Shown: positions 28,802 through 38,287 of the stretch, one piece after another
How positions within the stretch are numbered: position 1 is the first letter of the stretch
How the letters are laid out: every line of letters starts with the position of its first letter
From: Paucisalibacillus globulus
GTDB lineage: Bacteria; Bacillota; Bacilli; Bacillales; Amphibacillaceae
Assembly: GCF_900184735.1 (NCBI RefSeq)
Contig: NZ_LT855385.1
Location: 93,132-157,131 of the forward strand
DNA: 64,000 nt
Direction: 5' to 3'
Notes under the pieces: generated by a model
Database searches by the model: none
The model's input: the letters and a program-made list of their open reading frames with translations, nothing else
Told to the model about the DNA's origin: nothing
Translations under genes and position numbers: made by a program

Positions 28802-29013
28802 CCCATTACAAGATAAGCTTAAAATCGTAAAATATCAATAAAAAACGCTGGAATTATCTAGTTTATTGATATGTGTTCTACTTATTCTAATCATTTGCAC
28901 GAATAAGTAAAACATATTGAAAATGCGTTATACTCATAAAATAAAATAGAATATAATGGTGTTGCTAAAAAATAGTTATTTTTCGGGAGAGTTTAATCTA
29001 ATAAATAGTAGTA

Positions 29014-29444
29014 GATAGAAACTGTGCTTTAACTAAGTATTTTGGATAGAGCATCATACCCGCTACGGAAAAACACTACGCTTTCCGCGGGCCCGGCCTC
29101 AGCCTCCTCGAGGAAAGTTCACCTCTCTAGGGGTCTTCGGACACGTGCTATTCCCGCAGGAGTCTTCGTGTTTTTCCTTCGCTAGCATGTGTGTCAATTT
29201 ATTACTCCGAATATTTAATATAGATAATCAACTAATAGCAGACATCTCTCAATAGAAGAATTCACTAGCGTAGGCAGAATACGGAGACTCCTGCGGGAGG
29301 ATAGGCATAGGTGAGACCCCTAAAGAAGATAGCACGAGGAGGCTCACCAGCCGCCCGCGGAAAGCGGAGTATTCTGCCGGAGCGGTAATCGTTCCACTAT
29401 CCTCTTTTAAAGGGTTAATAGTACGTTACCGCGCAGTTTCTATC
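29014..29444. repeat. Composite paired-palindrome element, locus 4 (core order swapped)
   Basis: Bounded by 18-bp inverted repeats with three mismatches (29014-29031, 29427-29444). The left module has arms GGAAAAACAC/GTGTTTTTCC (29067-29076, 29168-29177) and a type beta core. The right module has arms GGCAGAATAC/GTATTCTGCC (29273-29282, 29369-29378) and a type alpha core. In loci 1-3 alpha is on the left, so the cores are exchanged here. The A changes in the left arms are matched on both sides, so pairing is preserved. No flanking direct repeat is obvious. Confidence 0.92.
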
Positions 29445-29478
29445 AAGGTAACAAATAATTGTACGAATACAACCAAAT

Positions 29479-29528
29479 AAAAAAAGTTGTCTCAAGGGGG
29501 GAAGACCCCCTATAAGAGACAGCTTTTT
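29479..29528 (-). terminator. Terminator of accD-accA
   Basis: A GGGGG/CCCCC inner stem inside a longer stem formed by AGTTGTCTC and GAGACAGCT, with long A and T runs outside. It starts right after the accA stop and could work in both directions. Confidence 0.9.
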
Positions 29529-30485
29529 TTATTGTTCCTTATATTCTCCAATTTGTTTATATTTTTCCCATCTTTGTTCTAATAATTCATTATTAGATAA
29601 ATTATTTAATTCTTTAAGGGCTTTTTCTATAACAACATCGATATTTGCTGCTTGCAGTTTAATATCACGATGAGCTCCGCCTTTAGGTTCTGGAATTATT
29701 TCATCTACAATACCTAGTTCAAATAAATCTGGTGCTGTGATTTTCATGGATTCAGCAGCTCGTTGAGCAAGTCCAGAATCTTTCCATAATAGTGCTGCAG
29801 CACCTTCAGGAGAGATAACAGAATAGGTAGAGTTTTCTAGCATAAATATCCGATCACCTACACCTAGAGCAAGTGCTCCACCACTTCCACCTTCACCAAT
29901 CACAACACATATTACCGGAACTTTAAGTCCTGCCATCTCCATTAGGTTCCTCGCAATTGCTTCACTCTGACCACGTTCTTCAGATTCCTTACCAGGATCT
30001 GCTCCCTTTGTATCAATAAAACAAATAATAGGTCGGTTAAATTTATCCGCCTGTTTCATATGTCTTAAAGCTTTACGATATCCTTCAGGATGTGGCATTC
30101 CGAAATTACGACGAATATTTTCTTTCGTATTCTTCCCTCGTTGATGACCAATAACCGTAACAGGAACGTCTTTGTAATAAGCGATACCAGATACAATGGC
30201 TTCATCATCGCCAAAGGTTCGGTCCCCATGAAATTCAAGGAAATCTGTAAATAATTCACCAATATAGTCTAATGTGGTTGGTCGTTCTTGGTGTCTAGCC
30301 ATTTGAACTCGTTGCCACGGTTTTAAATTCCCATAGATATTATCTTCTAAATCAGACAATCTTTTCTCAAGAGTGCTAATTTCTTCAGTTAAATCTATTT
30401 CACTTTCTCCAGTAAACTTCTTTAACTCAGCAATTTTTTCTCTTAAGTTTACGATTGGTTTTTCAAACTCTAGTATTTGCTTCAT
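29529..30485 (-). CDS. accA: Acetyl-CoA carboxylase, carboxyltransferase subunit alpha
   Basis: 318 residues. With AccD it forms the carboxyltransferase that moves CO2 from biotin to acetyl-CoA, giving malonyl-CoA for fatty-acid synthesis. The crotonase-like core has [18 protein letters not shown] and the oxyanion glycines [12 protein letters not shown]. An N-terminal coiled-coil region (about 1-55) is present. The ATG overlaps the accD TGA by 4 bp, so the two are coupled. Confidence 0.97.
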   Translation of the reverse strand: MKQILEFEKPIVNLREKIAELKKFTGESEIDLTEEISTLEKRLSDLEDNIYGNLKPWQRVQMARHQERPTTLDYIGELFTDFLEFHGDRTFGDDEAIVSGIAYYKDVPVTVIGHQRGKNTKENIRRNFGMPHPEGYRKALRHMKQADKFNRPIICFIDTKGADPGKESEERGQSEAIARNLMEMAGLKVPVICVVIGEGGSGGALALGVGDRIFMLENSTYSVISPEGAAALLWKDSGLAQRAAESMKITAPDLFELGIVDEIIPEPKGGAHRDIKLQAANIDVVIEKALKELNNLSNNELLEQRWEKYKQIGEYKEQ

Positions 30486-31342
30486 TTAGGACTACCACCC
30501 TTCTGATGCATTTTCAGCAGTGTGCCTAAAACATAAGTTAAATCATGACGATGAATTACTTGGTCTAACTGCCCATGTTTTAACAAGAACTCTGCAGTCT
30601 GGAAGTCATCTGGCAGTTTTTCTCTTGTTGTTTGCTCAATAATCCTTCTACCAGCAAAACCTATTAAGGCACCTGGTTCTGCAAAGTTATAGTCTCCTAG
30701 GGAAGCAAAACTTGCTGATACTCCTCCTGTAGTAGGATGAGTCATCACAGATACCATTAATCCACCTGCCTCTGAGAAACGACTTATTGCTACAGAGGTT
30801 TTAGACATTTGCATTAAGCTTAGAACACCTTCTTGCATTCTTGCCCCACCAGATGCAGTGAAGATGATGAACGGTATAGATTTTTCCCTAGCATTTTCAA
30901 TTGCTCTAGCAATCTTTTCACCTACTACCGATCCCATGCTTCCCATTCTAAATCTAGCATCCATAACAGCAAATGCGGTAGCATGTCCATCAATATTTCC
31001 TAATCCGGTAACTACTGCCTCATTTAACCCTGTTTTCTTACGGTCCTTTTCCAATTTCCCCTCATATTCCGGGAAATCAAGTGGATTAGATGTTATCATG
31101 CCTTTGTCCCATTCTACAAATGTACCTTCATCAAATAAACTATTAATACGTTCCCAAGCGTTTAATTGATGATGATGACCACAGTTTGGACATACATTAA
31201 GATTCGTACTCAATTCCTTGCGATAGATAATTTTATTACAGTTGTCACATTTCTTCATTAATCCTTCAGGAATATCAACCTTTGATCCTTCAGTCGGGAT
31301 AGAGGCGTATTTCTTCTTCTTATTAAAAAGATCTTTAAGCAA
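30482..31342 (-). CDS. accD: Acetyl-CoA carboxylase, carboxyltransferase subunit beta
   Basis: About 286 residues. The N-terminal zinc ribbon has CDNCNKI and CPNCGHHHQ; the catalytic crotonase fold includes [12 protein letters not shown] and the [11 protein letters not shown] stretch. A TTG at 31342 with AAGGGGGA upstream starts the protein as (M)[15 protein letters not shown], as in B. subtilis AccD; the ORF extension to 31369 has no such support. First gene of accDA. The 177-bp upstream gap holds a half-site AGTGGT like the operator before malic enzyme. Confidence 0.95.
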   Translation of the reverse strand: MLKDLFNKKKKYASIPTEGSKVDIPEGLMKKCDNCNKIIYRKELSTNLNVCPNCGHHHQLNAWERINSLFDEGTFVEWDKGMITSNPLDFPEYEGKLEKDRKKTGLNEAVVTGLGNIDGHATAFAVMDARFRMGSMGSVVGEKIARAIENAREKSIPFIIFTASGGARMQEGVLSLMQMSKTSVAISRFSEAGGLMVSVMTHPTTGGVSASFASLGDYNFAEPGALIGFAGRRIIEQTTREKLPDDFQTAEFLLKHGQLDQVIHRHDLTYVLGTLLKMHQKGGSPK

Positions 31343-31518
31343 GATATAAGTCCCCCTTTTCATAACCAACCACTATATTTGACAGATTTTCTCTCTGTCC
31401 AAGCACCCTATTTTTAACCTGATTATTTAACTATACAGAACTCTATCCAAAAAAGTTGTCATTAATAGTCGAAGAAAAAGAAAAATTTAATAGAATATAA
31501 ATACAAAACAAAATACGT

Positions 31519-32115
31519 TTATTCTTCGTTAAAAAGACCTTCAATAGTTGAATAGTTTTGGGTGTTATAAAGTTTAATTAAATTTAAATAAAATTCTCTT
31601 GAATAGTGACCTGTAAAACTTTTAGAATACTGATCAATTAATCCCCAAATTCGTGCTAACAATTGGTTTTCCGTTAACTCCACTATATTTTTAAAAAAGG
31701 AATAATGTAGTTCCTTCATCGTTAAAGAGGGATCATTTACTATATTTGTCAATTGTTCAAGTTTGTGCTGGTCCATTTGATGGAAAAGTAGTTTGGCTGC
31801 TTCTTTTTCCAATAATTGCTTTACAATAAGTAGGTCGTCTTTAGTAGTCTGGCTAAGAATAAATGTAGATAATAGCTCAACTGTATGGTAAGGACGATAC
31901 TTACTTAAGAAGGTACCTCCTCCATGCCTAGTCTCTATAATTCCTATTAACTCCATTGCTCTTAGTGCCTCACGAATAGAAGATCTCCCAGCACCTAACT
32001 TATCCGATAGTTCTCTCTCAGATGGAAGTTTATCACCTGGCTTTAAATCGTTTACCTCAATAAACTTGCGAATTTCATCTAAAACCCCTTGATATACCTT
32101 TTGTTTTGGTGACAT
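31519..32115 (-). CDS. GntR/FadR-family transcriptional regulator
   Basis: About 198 residues. An N-terminal winged helix has PGDKLPSERELSDKLGAGRSSIREALRAME split over residues 26-56, followed by an all-helical FCD ligand domain (about 80-195). FCD regulators usually bind organic acids. The preferred start is the ATG at 32115 with GGAG upstream; the frame to 32205 would overlap the malic enzyme gene. It lies between malic enzyme and accDA, and a perfect FadR-type palindrome sits before malic enzyme, so autoregulation and control of that gene are likely. Confidence 0.85.
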   Translation of the reverse strand: MSPKQKVYQGVLDEIRKFIEVNDLKPGDKLPSERELSDKLGAGRSSIREALRAMELIGIIETRHGGGTFLSKYRPYHTVELLSTFILSQTTKDDLLIVKQLLEKEAAKLLFHQMDQHKLEQLTNIVNDPSLTMKELHYSFFKNIVELTENQLLARIWGLIDQYSKSFTGHYSREFYLNLIKLYNTQNYSTIEGLFNEE

Positions 32116-32170
32116 GGACACTCCATGTTTCACTCCTTTAGATAAACCCCTTCCGTTAGAAGGAAAAGTA

Positions 32171-33400
32171 TTATTTAATTTTTGCAAGCTGCCTTGTCTT
32201 TTCACTTATCTCATCTGGATCTACTTGGATACGTGCTACTCCTGAATCCATTGCAGCTCTTGCCACTTCAGAAGCTACTAATGGTGCTACTCTTGGATCA
32301 AATGGAGCAGGTATCACATAGTCTTCATTCAATTCTTCTTCTGTTATTAACGAAGCAATTGCTTCTGCAGCAGCAACTTTCATCTTCTCGTTAATCCGCG
32401 TTGCACGTACGTCTAGAGCACCACGGAATATACCAGGGAACGCAAGAACATTATTAACTTGGTTAGGAAAATCAGATCTGCCTGTGCCAATTACTTTTGC
32501 GCCGGCTTCTTTTGCATCTTTTGGTAGGATTTCAGGATCAGGATTAGCCATTGCAAAGATAATTGGATCAGCGTTCATCTTTCTAACCATATCTTGTGTT
32601 AAAGCACCACCCACTGATACGCCTATAAAAACATCCGCACCGTCAAGCACTTCTTCTAAGGATCCTTCTTTTTTATTGCGGTTTGTAATTTGGGCGACGG
32701 AATCTTTTACATCATTCATTCCATATGAACGTCCTTCAAAGATTGCTCCTCTGGAATCACACATGATAAGGTCTCGTACACCAAAATGATAAAGTAATTT
32801 AACAATAGCAATCCCAGCTGCACCAGCACCATTGGAAACTACCTTAATTTCTGAGAAGGATTTTCCAACAAGCTTTAATGCATTAATTAAGCCCGCAACG
32901 GTCACGATGGCCGTACCATGTTGATCATCATGGAAAATAGGAATATTAGTCTCCTTCTTTAATCGCTCTTCAATAATAAAGCAGTTAGGAGCTGCAATAT
33001 CTTCTAAGTTAACCCCACCAAAGGTAGGTTCCATAAGTTTTACCGTATTTACGATTTCATCCACATCATGTGTATCTAAACAGATAGGAAAAGAATCAAC
33101 TCCAGCAAAAGTCTTGAAAAGTACAGACTTACCCTCCATTACTGGCAATGCCGCTTCTGGACCAATGTTACCTAAGCCTAGAACTGCGGAACCATCACTT
33201 ACAACAGCAACCATATTGCCTTTCATCGTATAATCATAAACCGTTTCTTTACGATCGTGGATTACCTTACATGGTTCAGCAACACCAGGAGAATATGCAA
33301 GACTTAATTCTTTTGCATTGGTAACCTGCACCTTCGATACGGTTTCCAGTTTTCCCTTGTTCTGTTTATGCATATGCAATGCTTCATCTTTTAAATTCAC
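32171..33400 (-). CDS. ytsJ: NADP-dependent malic enzyme, YtsJ type
   Basis: 409 residues, the short malic enzyme form. It converts malate to pyruvate and CO2 with NAD(P)H. Catalytic elements: the Tyr in SLAYSPGVAEPC, FHDDQHGTAIVT (metal Asp), the Rossmann motif NGAGAAGIAIVKLL, and MANPDPEI. The GTG start at 33400 has AAGGAG upstream. Position between accD and dnaE matches YtsJ of B. subtilis, the main NADPH-generating malic enzyme. The promoter carries a palindromic operator. Confidence 0.93.
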   Translation of the reverse strand: MNLKDEALHMHKQNKGKLETVSKVQVTNAKELSLAYSPGVAEPCKVIHDRKETVYDYTMKGNMVAVVSDGSAVLGLGNIGPEAALPVMEGKSVLFKTFAGVDSFPICLDTHDVDEIVNTVKLMEPTFGGVNLEDIAAPNCFIIEERLKKETNIPIFHDDQHGTAIVTVAGLINALKLVGKSFSEIKVVSNGAGAAGIAIVKLLYHFGVRDLIMCDSRGAIFEGRSYGMNDVKDSVAQITNRNKKEGSLEEVLDGADVFIGVSVGGALTQDMVRKMNADPIIFAMANPDPEILPKDAKEAGAKVIGTGRSDFPNQVNNVLAFPGIFRGALDVRATRINEKMKVAAAEAIASLITEEELNEDYVIPAPFDPRVAPLVASEVARAAMDSGVARIQVDPDEISEKTRQLAKIK

Positions 33401-33427
33401 TACTCTTTCGCTCCTTTTTGCGAGTCA

Positions 33428-33481
33428 AAGTGGTCTGACCACTTAACTATTACATTATAACAAAATGTTGAACTCTGTAAA
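33428..33481 (-). promoter_or_regulatory. Promoter and FadR-type operator of ytsJ
   Basis: TTTACA (33476-33481), 16 bp, TATAAT (33454-33459) forms a good SigA promoter. Immediately downstream is a perfect 17-bp palindrome, AAGTGGTCAGACCACTT (33428-33444), with the TGGT/ACCA half-sites bound by FadR-subfamily GntR regulators. Its place between the -10 and the ribosome-binding site suits repression by the regulator encoded just downstream. Confidence 0.75.
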
Positions 33482-33493
33482 GTTTCGTTTTTA

Positions 33494-36400
33494 TTACTTC
33501 CGTTCATAAACTACGTTTGATTTGCCAAAATAATCTATTAATGAGTTTAGAGCATCTCTATTAACATGGATAAAATAGTCCTTTGATAACTGATAGGTTT
33601 TCTTTTGTTCTTCATAATATATAATGACTGGGGTTGATCCTGGATTAACTTTAGCTATTTTTAGAATCACAGGCAAAGCTTCCTTACTAGTTTGCTCTGT
33701 TGTCTTAATAAACAATCTCTGTTTAACTTCTTTATCCAATTTATTTTCATCGAAAGGTTCGATAGAAGATAGAAGCCATTGTTTTTTACCATTACGTGTT
33801 TCAATCTTCCCCGAAATGAAGATTAATTCCTCTTCAACTAAATAACGGCTTTCCTTACGATAAAGCTCCGGAAAGACTACGGCATCCATATCTTCCGTTT
33901 CATCACTTACGGTTAAGAACGCCATTGGCTCTCCTCGCTTCGTACGTATTGTTTTAATACCTTGGATAATAACGGCACTTTTATAGCTTTTACTTGCTTC
34001 TATAGTTTCTGCGTGATTTAAGGAAATATAGCCATTTTCCCTAAGTTGATTTCGATACTGTACGAGTGGATGACTGGATATATAAATGCCAACTAACTCT
34101 TTTTCATCCGAAAGCTTTTTAATTTGCGTAAAATCTTCTATATCTACATAGTTCGGCTCTAAATCCAATTGATCCTGAAATAAACTAGGCTGATCGGTAA
34201 ATTCTCTAAATAATTCACCAGAATCTACAGCCTGATCTATGGAGGCTAAAAGACTTGCTCTATTTCCATAGGTTTCATCAAAAGCTCCCGCTAATATTAA
34301 TGATTCCATTGTTGCGCGATTCACGATTTTAGGTGTAACACGCAAACAAAAGTCAAATAGATTTTTAAATGGCCCTTGTTTCCGAGCTCGAATAATTTCC
34401 TGTACAGCTTGATTTCCAACTCCTTTAATGGATTGTAACCCCATACGAATACAGTCTTTTTCGACTGAAAACCGTCCAAAGCTTCTATTTATAGAAGGAG
34501 TTCCAATCTTTATACCTAAGTCTTTCATTTCTTTCATATACATATGAATTTTATCGTGTTGATTACCGATTGAAGTTAATAGTTCCGCGTAAAAATGCTT
34601 AGGAAAATGTGCCTTTAAATAGGCGAGCTGGTAAGAGATTTTACTGTAAGCAACCGCATGACTTTTTGGAAACCCGTAATTAGAGAATTTAACAATCCAC
34701 GCAAAAATCTCTTCGCCTACTTTTCGCTCGTAACCATTTTCCATACACCCTCTGATGAAAGCTTCTTTTTGTTGGTCCATCATGTCCTGTTTCTTTTTAC
34801 TAACAGCACGTCTCAAAACATCCGCTTCCCCCAACGAGTAACCTGCAATCTGGTGGGCAATTTGCATGATTTGTTCCTGATAGATTAACACCCCATACGT
34901 GGTATTCAAGATTGGCTCTAAATCTGGATGTGGGTAGGTTACTGTTTTCCTACCATGTTTTCGTTCAATATAAGTTGGAATAAAATCCATTGGACCTGGT
35001 CTATATAAAGCATTTACCGCCACAATATCATCAAAGGTATTTGGCTTTAATTGTTCCAAAACTTGTTTCATACCATCTGATTCCAATTGGAAAACACCAT
35101 TCGTTTTTCCACTTTTTAATAATTCAAATGTCAGGTCATCCTGTTCAGGTATTTCATCTAATCGAAAGTTCTTTTCATCCTTAAAACGGATTGAATTGAC
35201 TATCCGTTCAATTAGCGTTAAGTTACGTAATCCTAAGAAGTCCATTTTAAGTAAGCCTAATGATTCTAAATCTGTCATTGGATACTGTGTTAAAGCTGTA
35301 TGGTTTGCTCCAATTGTAAGTGGAACATGCTCAACGAGGGGTTGCTCACTAATCACTACCCCTGCAGCATGTGTAGAGATATGTCTTGGTATCCCTTCTA
35401 ATACCGTTGCAATTTTAAATAACCCTTTTAGACTCTCTGATTGTTGGACGTAATCTGTAAGCTCTCGAGATCCTTTTAATATACTAGCTAATGTACCAGG
35501 AGTTTGGCTTGGAATTTGTTTTAGGATAAAATAAATATCCTGTTGATTAATCCCCATTGTTTTTCCTAACTCTCGAATTAACGAACGAGGTGCAAAAGTA
35601 CCAAACGTAATAATTTGTGCAACATGCTCAGCACCATACTTTTCCCGGACGTAAGCAATTACTTCATCCCTTCTGATATCCGAAAAGTCGATATCAATAT
35701 CAGGCATAGTAATTCGTTCCGGATTCAAGAATCGTTCAAATAACAGATTATATTTAATTGGATCGACATCCGTTATTCCTAATGTATAGGCTACAATGGA
35801 GCCTGCAGAAGAGCCACGCCCGGGCCCTACCATAATACTTTGTTCCTTCGCATATTTGATAAAATCCCATACAATCAGGAAGTAATCACTAAATCCCATT
35901 GATTTAATAATGGAGAGCTCATGCTCTAATCTATACTTTATCTTTTCAGTTACCGTTGGGTAACGTTTATTAATATTCTCCCAACAAATCTTTTCCAAAT
36001 AATCATTTTGTATTGAGCCATCTGGGACTGGATATGTCGGGAGCATTCTAGCATCAAAATCAAATGTGACAGTACATTTTTCTTGAATGTTTCTTGATTC
36101 TTGAATGGCTTCTGGCCAATCTAGAAATGATTGTTCCATTTCAAAGGAAGAACGTAAATGATGGTGCTTCTTTTTCATGTTTGCTTGCTGTAGGGTCCAA
36201 TCTTTACCTTGTTTCATTGCCTGTAAACAATCAAATGCATATACATCCTTCTCTTGAAGGTATGTAACATCATTAATTGCAACAACCTTTGTATGGTATA
36301 TCTCTTGATAGGAACGAATTCCTTTATTAATTAGTCGATCTTGTTCTGTTCCAAAATTACTTACACCCAAATAGAAGTCATCCTGGTGAACATGCGATTT

Positions 36401-36847
36401 CCAAAATGTTAGAAAATCTTCTAGTTGATGATAAGTAGAGTGTTGTACTAGAACAGACACTTTACTAGTATGTACAGGCAGTATAACAACTAGGTTACCG
36501 AAATAACTAACTACCTTTTCTTTTGCAATCCTGTTTTCCTGGTTTCGTTGAATATCCGTACTTAACTTTGTTAAATTATTGTATCCAATTGTATCTTTAG
36601 CTAATAAAATAATTTCCTCGATATGATCCTCTTCATCTGATACCGATACAGTCATTCCAATGATGGGTTTTATCCCATTCGCTTTACATTCCTTATAAAA
36701 TGGAACAACCCCATGTAACACATTCTCATCTGTAATACTTAGCCCATCAAAGTTTAACTGCTTCGCCTGTTTAATTAACTTCTCAATTGTAATGGTGCTA
36801 TTAAAAAAACTATAACCAGTTTTAACTTGTAAATGAGTAAATGACAT
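33494..36847 (-). CDS. dnaE: DNA polymerase III alpha subunit DnaE
   Basis: 1117 residues, the Firmicutes DnaE that extends primers on the lagging strand before PolC takes over. Order: PHP domain (about 1-210), palm with PDIDIDFSDIRRDEV (catalytic Asp pair), thumb and fingers, HhH region (SIKGVGNQAV near residue 800) and OB fold (about 970-1060). The PHP metal site is eroded: positions 7 and 9 are Gln and Lys instead of His, and the later His is replaced in NDVTYL. The polymerase site is intact. It is divergent from ytrH. Confidence 0.95.
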   Translation of the reverse strand: MSFTHLQVKTGYSFFNSTITIEKLIKQAKQLNFDGLSITDENVLHGVVPFYKECKANGIKPIIGMTVSVSDEEDHIEEIILLAKDTIGYNNLTKLSTDIQRNQENRIAKEKVVSYFGNLVVILPVHTSKVSVLVQHSTYHQLEDFLTFWKSHVHQDDFYLGVSNFGTEQDRLINKGIRSYQEIYHTKVVAINDVTYLQEKDVYAFDCLQAMKQGKDWTLQQANMKKKHHHLRSSFEMEQSFLDWPEAIQESRNIQEKCTVTFDFDARMLPTYPVPDGSIQNDYLEKICWENINKRYPTVTEKIKYRLEHELSIIKSMGFSDYFLIVWDFIKYAKEQSIMVGPGRGSSAGSIVAYTLGITDVDPIKYNLLFERFLNPERITMPDIDIDFSDIRRDEVIAYVREKYGAEHVAQIITFGTFAPRSLIRELGKTMGINQQDIYFILKQIPSQTPGTLASILKGSRELTDYVQQSESLKGLFKIATVLEGIPRHISTHAAGVVISEQPLVEHVPLTIGANHTALTQYPMTDLESLGLLKMDFLGLRNLTLIERIVNSIRFKDEKNFRLDEIPEQDDLTFELLKSGKTNGVFQLESDGMKQVLEQLKPNTFDDIVAVNALYRPGPMDFIPTYIERKHGRKTVTYPHPDLEPILNTTYGVLIYQEQIMQIAHQIAGYSLGEADVLRRAVSKKKQDMMDQQKEAFIRGCMENGYERKVGEEIFAWIVKFSNYGFPKSHAVAYSKISYQLAYLKAHFPKHFYAELLTSIGNQHDKIHMYMKEMKDLGIKIGTPSINRSFGRFSVEKDCIRMGLQSIKGVGNQAVQEIIRARKQGPFKNLFDFCLRVTPKIVNRATMESLILAGAFDETYGNRASLLASIDQAVDSGELFREFTDQPSLFQDQLDLEPNYVDIEDFTQIKKLSDEKELVGIYISSHPLVQYRNQLRENGYISLNHAETIEASKSYKSAVIIQGIKTIRTKRGEPMAFLTVSDETEDMDAVVFPELYRKESRYLVEEELIFISGKIETRNGKKQWLLSSIEPFDENKLDKEVKQRLFIKTTEQTSKEALPVILKIAKVNPGSTPVIIYYEEQKKTYQLSKDYFIHVNRDALNSLIDYFGKSNVVYERK

Positions 36848-36979
36848 ACTATCCCGCCTCTTCTTTCTCTTATTCTATTATAGCCAAATTAAATGCTATC
36901 TGTATATCAACTAACATAACTTGTCCTTGTTCTTCATAGAATGAAGGGAACACAACTATCAGTTAAGGGGAAATTTACC

Positions 36980-37312
36980 ATGGAAGAACGCTTCTTTGCT
37001 CAGTTTATACATTGTTTTTTTATTGCTTTAGGTGTCATTCTTGGTGGTTCATTAATTGGAAGCATCGGTGCGTTCGCTACTGGTGATGCACCCTTAACAG
37101 AGGTGCTTCGAATCGCCAAAAAGCTTGGTATCTGGGCAATTGTTGCTGCAATAGGAGGTACATTTGATGCAATAGAAAACTTGCAAAAAGGCTTTCTAGA
37201 AGGCCCATTTATTGAAGTTCTTAAACAAGGGCTACTCATCTTATCTGCTATGGGAGGAGCGAAAGTCGGTATGATCATTCTGGAGTGGCTTATCCAGGAG
37301 GAAATTACCTAA
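36980..37312 (+). CDS. ytrH: Sporulation membrane protein YtrH
   Basis: 110 residues with three hydrophobic segments (about 6-30, 45-65, 82-103). The start at 36980 is set by AAGGGGAAA upstream. YtrH in B. subtilis is made in the mother cell under SigE and is needed for efficient sporulation; its mechanism is unknown. The stop codon overlaps the ytrI start by one base (TAATG). A SigE promoter was not convincingly found. Confidence 0.85.
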   Translation: MEERFFAQFIHCFFIALGVILGGSLIGSIGAFATGDAPLTEVLRIAKKLGIWAIVAAIGGTFDAIENLQKGFLEGPFIEVLKQGLLILSAMGGAKVGMIILEWLIQEEIT

Positions 37313-37815
37313 TGCATATTCCAAGATATTATAGAAAACCAGGTTGGCAACGATTTTTAGTTGGTATTTTCTTCGGTGCACTTATTTCCTACTGGATTGT
37401 ATTATTCATGTATGGAACGATGTATGAGCGACTACTAGAAGAAAACAGTAAAATACAACAAAAGTTGAATAACGCAGAAAATAAAATCCTTGCATTGGAA
37501 AAGGATAATGTAGATCTAAATGAGAAATCCAAACAAAAAATAACAGTCGAGGAAATTGATTTAGTCATCCTAAATGCAGAGGAATTAAAGATTGATACCC
37601 TATTACAACACCAGTTAGAAGGACTAGTCAAAGAAGAGATTCAGGATATTATTGGAAGGGATGTAGCTTCCTTAACAGAAAGTGATTCACTCATCATCTC
37701 TTCTATTGAAAATAAAACGTTTAGAGTAGATGATTTCACGTATTATTTCGTAATTGAACGGTTAATTATTTCACCTACAATAAGAATTGTCGTCAAAGCA
37801 AAAGTTTCTAATTAA
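37312..37815 (+). CDS. ytrI: Sporulation membrane protein YtrI
   Basis: 167 residues: one N-terminal transmembrane helix (about 16-38), then a coiled coil (about 42-80) and a small alpha/beta domain. AGGAGGAAAT precedes the ATG at 37312; the nine-codon longer frame is rejected. Coupled to ytrH through TAATG. Together they form the conserved ytrH-ytrI sporulation operon divergent from dnaE. Confidence 0.85.
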   Translation: MHIPRYYRKPGWQRFLVGIFFGALISYWIVLFMYGTMYERLLEENSKIQQKLNNAENKILALEKDNVDLNEKSKQKITVEEIDLVILNAEELKIDTLLQHQLEGLVKEEIQDIIGRDVASLTESDSLIISSIENKTFRVDDFTYYFVIERLIISPTIRIVVKAKVSN

Positions 37816-37842
37816 TTTTATCCTTATATACAAACACTCTAC

Positions 37843-37880
37843 CCCTTCCTCTTTCATATGTTTATGAGGGAAGGGTTTTT
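37843..37880 (+). terminator. Terminator of ytrHI
   Basis: CCCTTCCTC (37843-37851) pairs with GAGGGAAGGG (37866-37875) with one bulged G, followed by five T residues. Confidence 0.85.
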
Positions 37881-38042
37881 AGATGGGCTTTAGATAATGT
37901 GAACATTTCATGAAACAGTACTTTTGGAGGTATTAATTTGAAATTTTTTCAAGTAAAATAGTTATAGATGAATAAACATTCATATAATAATCAAAAGTAG
38001 ATGTACCTCAGGTGTATGAAAAATGGGAAAGGGGAAGATCTT

Positions 38043-38240
38043 ATGTTAATTATGAATGAAAGAAGTATTCGTGACCGGAAGATCGAGCAGTTAATGAATG
38101 GGCGTACTGCATATGCGGAATCAAAAGAAGTGATCCGTCTGATTAAGAGAGATATAGAGCGTTATGGACTTAATGTGTTATATGATGAAACTCCTACTGG
38201 TTGCTGGTTTATCCCAGTAAAGGTAAGTAAAAGTAGTTAA
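38043..38240 (+). CDS. Small conserved protein of unknown function
   Basis: 65 residues, soluble, basic helical N-terminus (MLIMNERSIRDRKIEQLMNG) followed by a short beta-rich end with TPTGCWFIP. AAAGGGGAAG precedes the ATG. The position between ytrI and nrnA is where B. subtilis has the small gene ytzJ, but I cannot confirm identity. It has its own promoter-like region (TTGAAA at 37938, GTTATA at 37961) and a strong terminator. Confidence 0.7.
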   Translation: MLIMNERSIRDRKIEQLMNGRTAYAESKEVIRLIKRDIERYGLNVLYDETPTGCWFIPVKVSKSS

Positions 38241-38242
38241 TA

Positions 38243-38280
38243 GATGCTGATTTCTAATAGGAAATCAGCATCTTTTTTTT
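38243..38280 (+). terminator. Terminator after the 65-residue gene
   Basis: A perfect 12-bp stem (38243-38254 with 38261-38272) followed by eight T residues. It also lies just past the nrnA stop on the opposite strand, but the T-run favours the plus strand. Confidence 0.92.
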
Positions 38281-38287
38281 GATTGCT

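Noticed and set aside
31519-32205. 228-residue GntR regulator
   Set aside because: It would overlap ytsJ by 35 bp; a start with its own ribosome-binding site exists at 32115 and retains the whole DNA-binding domain.
33624-33845. Antisense frames over dnaE, polA, pyk and other large genes
   Set aside because: They are opposite-frame shadows of strongly conserved genes with no start-site support.
37938-37961. Seven-codon leader peptide (TTG start after GGAGG)
   Set aside because: The same bases form a plausible -35/-10 pair for the 65-residue gene; a promoter is the simpler reading.
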